From assembly GCA_026874595.1 (NCBI GenBank), contig CM049309.1, positions 28,831,033-28,895,032 of the forward strand: a DNA stretch of 64,000 nucleotides. Direction: 5' to 3'. The notes beneath the pieces were generated by a model. That model made no database searches. It was not told the origin of the DNA and worked only from the letters and a program-made list of their open reading frames with translations. This DNA comes from Sipunculus nudus. Lineage: Eukaryota > Annelida > Sipuncula > Golfingiida > Sipunculidae. Positions 22,256 through 32,910 of this stretch are shown here, piece after piece. The number at the start of each line of letters is the position of its first letter. The first letter of the stretch is position 1. A program made the translations under genes and the position numbers.

Positions 22256-22662
22256 TGTCAACAGAATGGGGTGGGGGGGGGGGGGGGAGGAGGGGAGAAA
22301 GGCTCCCTTTGGTATTAACTGCAGGCAGCCTGATCAAGCTCAACAAGAGAGAGGGCTTGCCTGAGTGATGGGATTACATAACAACAGCTTGGGGAGCATA
22401 AGGTGCTGCACTGAATGACCTACAGTGACCAAAGTGGACTGCTTGACAATGTAAGGGTATACAACAAGAGCCTCCAAAAAAATTCAATAACTTGCCTAAC
22501 TTTGCAGCTTTTATTTTCAAATTTCAGATTTTAACAGATTAAATCCTTATGTGTACATGCTGTAAAAATTAAATCCACAGTACTTAAAGGAAAAAAAAGT
22601 GTCATGGCTAAAGCTGGACAAAATTTAAGGTACTGATTTTATATTTATGCTAATAACTTAAA
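22256..22662 (-). mobile_element. Fragment of the 2.4-kb AT-rich Helentron-type element
   Basis: From the poly-G tract (about 22,262-22,287) to 22,660 the text ('ttaaatccacagtactta', 'aaaatttaaggtact', 'tatttatgctaataactta') matches internal parts of copies at 31,830-31,925 and 36,200-36,530. It is cut at 22,662 by another family terminus. Confidence 0.6.
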
Positions 22663-23530
22663 CAAGGGACCCATGGGTCACGGCGCTCAGCTGATCATGA
22701 TTGGACTATAAATGTATCACCATTGTTATACTATATTGAGTAGAAAAAGCTTATGAATATCATGGTCATGTTGGGCTTTTATAAAGGAATATAATTTAAT
22801 ATGTGAGTAAATGATATATGAAATAATCTGACTGATGGATTAATATGGAGTAAAATATAGTGGTTTATTTTTTATTTATTTGGGAGGGGTCGAAAAAAAC
22901 AATTTATTTGAGCAAATATGAATGCAATGACAGTATACTAAGCAGTGGTATAATGATAATAAGGCTATTTGTTTAAGGATCTATAGTGTATGGAAAACTG
23001 CAAGCTTTCAATTTGACAGATACAAGGTTATGATTAACTATGCTGATGAGGGGATTAATGAATTTGTGACTGTATGACATGATATCTTGACAAGATTGTT
23101 CTTGACAAGGTACATTATTTTGATGACCCTCACGTCTACATATTACACAATAATGACATAATTTCTGGCATGTACATAGGTACCTATGGACAAATGGTCA
23201 ACATTACTGAACCACCTAGAAGGTTAAAATATTAAAAATATGATGAAATGTAGATAAAGTTTGAGAGGAAGAGGTAATTTGGGCCATGGTTGGTTTATAT
23301 GATTGAAGAAAATGTTGCAAATAATATTTGAGATCTGACCATGCCTTTCCATTGGTTACATTTTTGATAAGCTGTTGACAGTTCAACAGTTTACACATTT
23401 GTCTGATGAGATCTAATTTATTTGTTAAACCTTTTTTTATCAATTTTATGATATGTATACAGTTGCCATAACGTCCCCACTCCACAGGTGCAATGACTTG
23501 ATGGGGGGGGGGGGGGGGGGGTGTTGTGTT
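22663..23530 (-). mobile_element. Helentron-type element with 3' end only
   Basis: AACAAGGGACCCATGGGTCA followed by CGGCGCTCAGCTGA is the reversed 3' end. Traces of the AT-rich body occur at about 23,150-23,180 (TCTGGCATGTACATAGG). No 5' terminal hairpin is seen. A poly-G run lies at about 23,502-23,521. Confidence 0.5.
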
Positions 23531-23979
23531 GTGTTATGATCAGAGTTACAACGCCTCTGTCTCTCTGCAGATATTTTCTTTAATTATTAAACTTTATGCT
23601 ATAGCCATAGAACTATTGTTCACAGTGCCAAGGAGCAAAGCCTCAGTGGGATGAAGAAGGGGATGGTGAGAGTTACAACACCCTTGCATATACATACAGG
23701 ATATGAAATTTAATTCAACAGTGCTTATAAAAAAAACTTTATTCATGAACATTAAATATTTAAAACAGACAGAAAGATGGAGAAACAAAGCAAATCATTT
23801 TTTTCCCCATTCTACAGAGCCAATAAAAAACTAGACATTTCTTGGCACCGCAGGTGCCAGAGTATCCCCAGACATAGTAGGCCCCCCTCCTACAAGAACA
23901 GACCCCCATTTTTAGCAGCATATACTGACACTTGGCATATTTATTGTTTATTCCATCTAACGATTCCACAATCTTGTTG
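23531..23979. other. No gene recognised
   Basis: AT-rich sequence between two repeat blocks. The overlapping short ORFs on both strands show no domain. Confidence 0.4.
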
Positions 23980-26530
23980 AAGATGTTGGTCCTGTGACCT
24001 TGATCTTTTAAAAGATGTGTCCTGTGACCTTGACCTTTGATCTCATAACCCCAAAATCAATTTGGGTCTTGCTTTTCCAATGGGACATATGCAAGTCAAG
24101 TTTGAAATCTATACATCAATAAAGCAGGAATTATCATCCAGAAACTTATTTTTGGACAGATGGCTCCTGTGACCTTCACCTTTGACCTTGTGACCTCAAA
24201 ATTGATAGTGTTCTTCCTCTCTTGGCAGGAGAACTATATGTGCAAGATGAAAGATATGAGATGAAATGTTTGGCTGAAAATGCATCCACATCTTTTTAAA
24301 GATGTGTCCTGTGACCTTGACCTTTGACCTCATGACCCCAAAATCAATTTTGGTCTTACTTTTCCAATGGGACATATACAAGTCAAGTTTGAAATCCATA
24401 CATCAATAAAAGCAGGAATTATCATCCAGAAACTAATTTTTGGACATATGGCTCCTGTGACCTTCATCTTTGACCTTGTGACCTCAAAATTGATAGGGGT
24501 CTTCCACTCTTGGCAGGTGAACTATATGTGCAAGAGGAAATATCTGAGATGAATTTTTTGGCTGAAAATGCATCCACAATCTTTTTAAAGAGGTTTCCTG
24601 TGACCTTGACCTTTGACCTCATGACCCCAAAATCAATTTGGGTCTTGCTTTTCTAATGGGTCAATAACAAAGCCAAGTTTGAAATCCATACATCAGTAAA
24701 AGATGGAATTAAAATCCAGAAACTAATTTTTGGACAGATGGCTCCTGTGACCTTCACCTTTGACCTTGTGACCTCAAAACTGATAGGGTTCTTCCTCTCT
24801 TGGCAGGTGAACTATATGTGCAAGATGAAAGACCTGAGATGAAATGTTTGGCTGAAAATGCATCCACATCTTTTTAAAGATGTGACCTTGACCTTTGACC
24901 TCATGACCCCAAAATCAATTTGGGTCTTGCTTTTCTAATGGGTCAATAACAAAGCCAAGTTTGAAATCCATACATCAGTAAAAGATGGAATTAAAATCCA
25001 GAAACTAATTTTTGGACAGATGGCTCCTGTGACCTTCACCTTTGACCTTGTGACCTCAAAACTGATAGGGTTCTTCCTCTCTTGGCAGGTGAACTATATG
25101 TGCAAGATGAAAGACCTGAGATGAAATGTTTGGCTGAAAATGCATCCACATCTTTTTAAAGATGTGACCTTGACCTTTGACCTCATGACCCCAAAATCAA
25201 TTTGGGTCTTGCTTTTCAAATGGGACATATATAAGTCAAGTTTGAAATCCATACATCAATAAAAGCAGGAATTATCATCCAGAAACTAATTTTTGGACAT
25301 ATGGCTCCTGTGACCTTCACCTTTGACCTTGTGACCTCAAAATTGATAGGGGTCTTCCACTCTTGGCAGGTGAACTATATGTGCAAGATGAAAGATCTGA
25401 GATGAATTGTTTGGCTGAAAATGCATCCACAATCTTTTTATAGAGGTTTCCTGTGACCTTGACCTTTGACCTTATGACCCCAAATTCAATTCCGGTCTTG
25501 CTTTTCCAATGGGTCAAATACAAGTCAAGTTTGAAATCCAAACATCAATAAAAGAAGGAATTATCATCCAGAAACTAATTTTTGGACAGATGGCTCCTGT
25601 GACCTTCACCTTTGACCTTGTGACTTCAAAATTGATAGGGTTCTTCCTCTCTTGGCAGGTGAACTAAATGTGCAAGATGAAAGATCTGAGATGAAATGTT
25701 TGGCTGAAAATGCATCCACATCTTTTTAAAGATGTGACCTTGACCTTTGACCTCATGACCCCAAAATCAATTTGGGTCTTGCTTTTCCAATGGGACATAT
25801 ATAAGTCAAGTTTGAAATCCATACATCAATAAAAGCAGGAATTATCATCCAGAAACTAATTTTTGGACATATGGCTCCTGTGACCTTCACCTTTGACCTT
25901 GTGACCTCAAAATTGATAGGGGTCTTCCACTCTTGGCAGGTGAACTATATGTGCAAGATGAAAGATCTGAGATGAATTGTTTGGCTGAAAATGCATCCAC
26001 AATCTTTTTATAGAGGTTTCCTGTGACCTTGACCTTTGACCTCATGACCCCAAAATCAATTTGGGTCTTGCTTTTCCAATGGGACATATATAAGTCAAGT
26101 TTGAAATCCATACATCAATAAAAGCAGGAATTATCATCCAGAAACTAATTTTTGGACAGATAGCTCCTGTGACCTTCACCTTTGACCTTGTGACCTCAAA
26201 ATTGATAGGGTTCTTCCTCTCTTGGCAGGAGAACTATATGTGCAAGATGAAAGATCTGAGATGAAATGTTTGGCTGAAAATGCATCCACAATCTTTTTAA
26301 AGATGTGTCCTGTGACCTTGACCTCATGACCCCAAAATCAATTTGGGTCTTGCTTTTCCAATGGGACATATACAAGTCAAGATTGAAATCCATACATCAA
26401 TAAAAGCAGGAATTATCATCCTGGAACTAATTTTTGGACAGATGGCTCCTGTGAGCATCCACAGTATCTTTTAAAATGCCAGTCCAGTGACCTTGACCTT
26501 TGACTTCATGACCCTAGAACCTATAGGGTT
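23980..26530 (+). repeat. 285-bp-period tandem array (family F), ~8.5 units
   Basis: Units start at GTGACCTTGACC near 24,021, 24,308, 24,597, 24,882, 25,164, 25,450, 25,734, 26,020 and 26,309, spacing 282-289 bp. Each unit has two clusters of TGACCT-type half-sites, one as TGACCTTGACCTTTGACCTC and one as TGACCTTCACCTTTGACC. Linkers between them include AATTATCATCCAGAAACTAA and CTCTTGGCAGGTGAACTATA. ORFs of about 65-75 codons on the minus strand (for example 25,317-25,541 and 25,887-26,111) are the same module translated repeatedly, not genes. Confidence 0.9.
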
Positions 26531-27171
26531 CTTACTTTAGTGGTGGGCCATACATAAGTCATGTTTGAAATCCTTATGGCTATCAACACTGGAGATATCA
26601 TATGAGGTGTGTGATTTTCACCATATATGGCAATATTCAAGGTCAAGGCCACTATCATAGGAAAGGTCATGACCCCAATTTAAATAAACATCATCCCATA
26701 ACCCATACCTATGTATATGCATAATATTAAAGAAAACTGTCCATTAGTTTTTGACTTATAATGCTCACAGTACTGTAAGGAGGCAGTTTTGGGGGTATTA
26801 AACGGCACGAAAACAAGTAAAGAATAATAGGTGGCGCCACCAGTTTCTGGAACATGACAACACTATCCAAGATCTTCCATCAAGTTGATTTTGGGATAAA
26901 AATCCATGCAAGATTTCCAGAGATATTTAAGAATTTGTGTGATTTTCCCCAAAATTGGACCTATTCAAGGTCAAGGACACTGTCCTAGTAAAGGTCATGA
27001 TCTCATTTTATATAGGCGTCGTCCTCTTACCCATATCTATACATATACCATGTTTGGTAAAGTTCCGTGAAATATTTTTTGGGTTATCGCGCAAACAAGA
27101 TTTATATGCGGCGGCGGCGGCGGGACCGGTATGAAAAAAGTATCCCCCGACTTTGTCTGGGGATACAAATA
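26531..27171 (+). repeat. Tail of family F with terminal hairpin
   Basis: Diverged module text leads to GGTGGCGCCACC at about 26,831, a short (GGC)n tract at 27,110-27,122, and a final hairpin GTATCC...GGATAC around TTTGT, ending GATACAAAT at 27,171. The same ending occurs at about position 131. Confidence 0.6.
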
Positions 27172-27439
27172 GTAGCCACACCATTGCATAAGCTCATGCA
27201 GGGGCCCTGCCCTGAGGGGCTTGACACCCATGAAGTGATCACATGGTGCCCATGAGGTGTTCACATGTCACCCATGAGGTGTGCTTGGCTGCACTGATTG
27301 AACTCTTGACCTATATCTGGCTGCACTGAATGAACTCTTGATCTGTTCCCAAATCTGATACAGTTGGCAGTTTCTCAACCTATTTAAAGATACGGATTCA
27401 ATCTCGGCCTGTTGGTATATCTGTTTACACATACTGAAA

Positions 27440-27670
27440 GACTTTAGCTAAAATTTTTTTTTTTTCATACAATAAACTTTTTATCAAAATATCTAGAATA
27501 ATAAAAGATGCAGTACTTTCATTGTTTTAAAGGTCCAATAGTTCTGCCAAAAATCATTCTAGTATGACATATTCATAAACTTTTTATCAAAATATCTAGA
27601 ATAATAAAAGATGCAGTACTTTCATTGTTTTAAAGGTCCAATAGTTCTGCCAAAAATCATTCTAGTAAAC
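27440..27670 (+). repeat. Local tandem duplication
   Basis: The segment 'aactttttatcaaaatatctagaataat' through 'caaaaatcattctagta' occurs twice in succession, at about 27,474-27,570 and 27,577-27,668, nearly identical. Confidence 0.75.
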
Positions 27671-29090
27671 TCGAACAAAGGCCACCTAAGAATAATTTTT
27701 GTGCAATGTTTCAGAAGATATAATTGAAATAATAATTTTGTAGAAGAACACTGTTGCAGTCCTCAGTTTGCAAAAGACATAATAATGGCCATAAAACCAA
27801 CTTAAGCTTTTCACAACTCAACCAAAAATCAACAGTATTCTCAGTATATAACAGTAAACTCAGTATATTCTAATATGATTGAAAGAACTATGTCCTAGGA
27901 TATTTCTTTTGAAAAATTGACAGTTTCATCATTAAGCTTAAAGAGGCTAAAATTATGAGGTTATTTAACCATAAAAACAGGTCAATGTAGGTGGCACCAC
28001 AAAATCTGCAATTTCAAATATGAGTCATGTGACCAACATTTGCACAATACTTGGTAATGCTTGGTTTTGTCATTTCTGAGATTACTATGTCAGTATGCTT
28101 ACTTGGCCAAATAACTAAGTTCAAATTTGTGCAACCATTTGAACAAACTTGAGAAGGCTTGCCTCTGGGATCATTGTAAAATATTGAACAATTATGCTGG
28201 ACTGTTTACAAGAAAAAGACTTTTAAAGGTTTTTCAGCCTTTTCCCTATAAAATTTAAGTAAATGGGGATAACAAAAAAAGAAGCTGAATCCCACAACAT
28301 TTGATTTGTGACAGATTATTGCATAAAATCTGGGGATGGTAGCTCCTGCTATTCCTGAGAAATTATGGGTTAATATACAGATGACCAATGACCTCTGTAC
28401 AAAAAAAGGTCAATGCAGGTGGCGCCACCAATACCTGAATTTCCAATATGACTCATGTGACCAACACTGGCATAAAATTTGGTGATGATGGCTCTGGCCG
28501 TTTCTGAGACTGTTATTTTAGTATGCTTTTTTTGGACAGATGACTAAGTTCAATTCCTGTTACTCGGCCAAACTCACCCAAATTTAACCATTTGAACAAA
28601 CTTGAGAGAGCTGGTATAAGAGATTATTTCTGTGAAATATTGAACAATTTGGCTTGACCGTTTTGGAGGAGAAGATTTTAAACAGTTTTTTAGCTTTTTC
28701 TCTATAAAATCTAAGGAAATGCGGAGTTTTTCAAACGGCTAATTTTTTGCATTAAATTTCATGATGCTAGCTCCCTTCGTTGTAAAATATTAAACAAATT
28801 AGCCTCAGTTGTGTCCTTCAAAAATGTTTTGCAGGTTTATAACTCATATAGGAAAATACAGAAAAATGGCTAAGTTAAGCATCCCATAACTCGGCTTAAA
28901 ATCACTGAACCAAAACCATTTGAACAAACTTGAATTATCAACAGCTAAGGATAATTAATATGTGAGATTTAAGAATCCGGCCGAGTGGTTTTTGAGAAGA
29001 AGATCTTTGTAGCCACTGAGCTAAAATGGGCTGTCATGGCATATGACTAAATTCAGCTTCCCATAACTCAGCCAAAAGTCACTGAACTTA

Positions 29091-29427
29091 GGCCAAAAAA
29101 AATTAAAGGTATGGTTCTCAGGCACCGCCCGCATCAATTTTAAACCCCCGCATCAAAACTTTTTATTTTGATTTTCAACAAAAACTCTCCAATTTTGAGC
29201 TGCTGCCGTACCCATAATTCTTTCAAGAAGATAAAACCATACAATTTCCTTAGTTTTGTAGTGCTTTCACTTATTAAGCAAAATGAAACTGTTATTTTCA
29301 TGCTTTTCCCTTATCATTTGACATTTTTTATCGAAACATACCAAAAAATTTAAAATAAAAAAAGCGCCCGCCCGCATTGATTTCTGAAAAAAGGTGCCTG
29401 AGAACCATACCTTTTTTTTATTTTGGC
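29091..29427. mobile_element. 337-bp MITE with long terminal inverted repeats, TA target
   Basis: The ends mirror each other for about 35 bp: GGCCAAAA, an A/T-rich spacer, then AAGGTATGGTTCTCAGGCAC on the left and its complement on the right. TA dinucleotides at 29,089-29,090 and 29,428-29,429 flank it. The family E module text on either side joins as in uninterrupted modules ('actgaactta' to 'agaccattt'). It has no transposase. A TA target suggests Tc1/mariner-like or a related group, but the tips are not typical. Confidence 0.8.
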
Positions 29428-30245
29428 CTAAGACCATTTAAACAAAATTCAGAAAGCAGTACCCTAAGATCATTTCTGTGCAATATTAAACAGTTTGGCC
29501 ATATGGTTTCAGAGAAGAAGTCTTTTGTAGCCCTCAGTATGATAAGGGCACTGATGACACCTGTACAAAAAAGGCTGATGCAGGTGGCGCCACCAATACC
29601 TCAATTTCAGATAAGCCTCATGTGACAAACATTCGCATAAAATTTGGTGATGATAGCTCCAGCCCTTTCTGAGATTGTAATTTTAGTATGTTTTTTTGGA
29701 CAGATGAGTAAGTTTAACTTCTTGTAACTCGGCAAAAAATCACCGAACTTAAACCATTCGCACAAACTTGAGAAAGATTGTTCCAGGGATCATTTCTGTA
29801 AATATTGGACAATTTGGCTTGACCGTTTTGGAGGAGAAGATTTTAAACAGTTTTTTAGCTTTTTCTCTATAAAATCTAAGGAAATGCGGAGTTTTTCAGA
29901 TGGCTAATTTTTTGCATTAAATTTCATGATGCTAGCTCCCTTCGTTGTGTCTTTCAAAAATGTTTTGCAGGTTTATAACTCATATAGGAAAATACAGTTT
30001 CAGAGAAGAAGTTTTTTAAAAGGTTTTTAAGCTTTTTCCCTATAAAATCTAAGAAAATCCAGTTAGCCAAAAAATAAGCAAAATCCGATAGAGTTTTTTA
30101 GATAACTAATTTTTTGCATAAAATTTTGTAATGCTAACTCTTGCCGTTTTCAAGATAGTATGGGTTAACGTACAGACCACGGACGACAGACGACGGACAA
30201 CGGATGACGCCACACCATCGCATAAGCTCACAGGTTCACTAAAAA

Positions 30246-30520
30246 GCATGATTTGGGAAAGAGGCACATGCTTGTTTTGTGTGGTAATAAATATAAGCTT
30301 TATTATGAGTTGTTGGTGTTTAGCTTATGTATGATTTTGATAGTATCTTTGGAGAATGGGAAGAGGATTGATTTCATTTATTTTATTAACAAATGGAGTG
30401 CTATTGTCACACAGATTTTGACTTGGCCATATAACTTATAAGCAGCACATATAATAAAAGAATTTAACTATTTATTAAAATTTTATAACAAATATTGTGC
30501 CAATATAATTTTTATTTTAA
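30246..30520 (-). mobile_element. Fragment of the 2.4-kb AT-rich element
   Basis: Parallels the start of the next copy ('gaggcacatgct...gttttgtgtggtaataaat', 'tatgagttgttg'), but lacks the family terminus, which instead begins at 30,521. Confidence 0.7.
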
Positions 30521-32910
30521 AACAAGGGACCTATGGGTCATGACGCTCAGCTGTTATATATGATAAAAAAATATTATTTAGAAATGAGGCACATGCTGGT
30601 TTTGTGTGGTAATAAATATAAGCTGTATTATGAGTTGTTGTTGTTTAGCTTATGTATAATTTTGAGAGTACCTTTGGAGACAGGGAAGAGGATTGATTTC
30701 ATTTATTTTATTAACAAATGGAGTACTACTGTCACACAGATTTTGACTTGGCCATATAACTTATAAGCAGAACATATAATATAAGAGTTTAACTATTTAT
30801 TAAAAAAATTATAAATATTGTCCCAAATATAATTTTAATTAAAAATAATAAGAGAATTATATGATTTTTTAAAATTAAAAATATAACTGATATGATTATT
30901 AAAATAATATTACAGAATATATTCATGAATGCATTCATGAATACATTTTGAAAGTATTTGCACGAGTATTCATATACTTTCATTTTTACCTGAATTTTCA
31001 TTCTTTATGCAAGAAATTTTATAATGGAGTACATAATCATATTCGTATTTAAATACATTTACAAAGTATTTGCACCATGTCTGGTATTTATTCAGTTTTC
31101 ACCAAACAAAGATGTTGAGAATCCAGAATATACAAAATTCACACATTTAAATAATGATCATAAGTACCTGGTTTTATGGCCTTTATTTATATTAAAAAAT
31201 AACTGTAAAAAATTCATTTTGGACTAATTTCACATCAATGTACACACTAGACACAGTAGGATTACTAGGAATCTAGATTAATATTATCAACTGCATCTTT
31301 GTCTATCATTAATTTCCTTCATATAATCCCTAATGATAAGTAATGAATAATATGATTTACTTCTTTATCATTAAAATTGAACTGAAAAATGCCATAGGTG
31401 ACTGCATGGTGTTATTTGGAATATGTGACATTCTACCCATCGATACAAGATTCTTATATCATCAGTAACTGCAAGTTAATTTCCTGTTATTATAAACTAA
31501 CAAATTCCTTTTCTATTTTTCTTTATTTTGTTATTAAAAACCAATAAAAATTTATTAATTTATTGTTTATTGTTATGTTGTTGGTTAAAACTACTAGATG
31601 AGTTGGGTTGGACACCTGGATCAACTGTGGCTGGCCATAAGCTGCCTGGATTCTCGCCTCAAGCGTGCATAATTTGATGAAAGGTCAACAAGGTCAACAA
31701 AGTGGTGACTCAAGAGGAGCTGGAGAGAGCCAAAGTCTAACAGGGTCTCATAAAAAACATTAATAAAAGCTACAATATTTGGCCAATTTCTTTCAGCTTT
31801 CTAAACTAAAAAGCTGAAATCCTTATGTGTGCATGATATGAAAATTATATCAACAGTGCTCACGGGAAACCATGGTCACAGTTGGGCAAAATTTAAGGTA
31901 CTAATTTTATATTTATGCTAATAACTTATAAAATTTGAAAAATTCAGAACTAATTTTGGGTATTCAATTGAATCTTGATTAAATAATGTTACATCCCTGA
32001 CAAAAAAATCTCTAGCTTCAGCAATGCCCTTGTTAAGGGAGTAAATATATTTCTTGATTTTTTACAAAGTGCATTATGTTTGGGCCCATAACTTAAAACA
32101 ATTACGCAATACTGACATCATTCTGGCATGTGCATAGAGAATGAAAAATATGTATATTATTTATGATTAAAGTCAGATCAGTGGTTTTGATATTAGGCAG
32201 TCTTGAAGTGTAACAATGGGTTTTTAATGGAAAAATGAAGTTTTTCATTAATATCTCGAAGGTATTAAGTCCTAGTGACCAAATTCTTGGCATGGTAGGG
32301 GATTTTGGAGACATCTAACTGTATGCCGAATTTAAGGAACTTAGAGCTGAAGCTGGGGAGCTGAGCTCTTGCAAACTGCATAACACTAGCTTGATGTAAA
32401 CAATATGTTACATGGTGCTTGAAAACCTGATTAAAATCTACAGTTTTTGATCAACTGGTTTCAAATTTTTGGTGTTAACAGTTGAAATGCTAACAAAAAC
32501 ATGCTGTGAAAATTAAATCCACAGTATTTACAGTAAAAAAAACGTGCCATGGTCAAAGTTGGGCAAAATTTAAGGTACCAATTTTTTATTTTTATTAATA
32601 TTTTAAAAAATTTAAAAGATTTTCATCTAATTTTGGGTATACAATTTAATTTTGATTAATTAAAGTTATATTACTGGAAAAAAGGTCCATAGCGTTTTTT
32701 TGTGTTAAGTGATCAAATATCTTACCTGATTTTTTACAAAATGCATCATGTTTGGGCCCATAACTTTTTTAAATTAAATAATACAGACATAATTTCTGGC
32801 ATGTATATATGAACTATATAGAGGAATATTTATGGTAAATATGAGGAAAAACAGATAAGTGGTTTTGATATTAGGCAGTCCTGAAGTGTGAAAATAGGTT
32901 TTAATTAAAA
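30521..32910 (-). mobile_element. AT-rich Helentron-type non-autonomous element, copy 1
   Basis: Opens with AACAAGGGACCTATGGGTCA followed by TGACGCTCAGCTG, the reversed 3' end. The body is nearly collinear with the next copy and has no coding capacity; its ORFs (for example 30,533-30,766 and 31,024-31,227) are duplicated between copies only because the repeat is. It is interrupted at 32,910 by copy 2 and its remaining ~115 bp reappears at 35,338-35,453. The 5' hairpin end is missing. Confidence 0.8.
30921..30942. repeat. Perfect 22-bp palindrome
   Basis: ATTCATGAATG joined to its own complement CATTCATGAAT. It is conserved in the homologous copies at about 33,306-33,327 and 37,835-37,856. 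Confidence 0.9.

Larger units (their letters stand above)
27172..30245 (-). mobile_element. Module element of family E (~410-bp modules)
   Basis: Modules contain GGTGGCGCCACC followed by AATACCTGAATTTC (28,418 and 29,582). They also carry GATGACTAAGTTCAACTTCC-like text and CATTTGAACAAACTTGAGA. The distance between the two palindromes, minus the inserted MITE, is about two modules of 412 bp. The right end has a GACGACGGACAACGG tract and then CACACCATCGCATAAGCTCA followed by CAGGTTCACTAAAAA. The same end recurs at 58,192 and 59,532. Read on the minus strand it starts TTTTTAGYGAACCTG, recalling the Helentron 5' start TTTTTAGCTCAG. Confidence 0.6.

Noticed and set aside
25317-26393. Repeated ~75-codon minus-strand ORFs as a small gene family
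   Set aside because: They are the same 285-bp module translated in successive copies. Frame is lost wherever unit length changes.
23980-26530. CRISPR-like array of regular repeats
   Set aside because: The period is 285 bp with no unique spacers; whole modules repeat, and the context is a eukaryotic repeat landscape.
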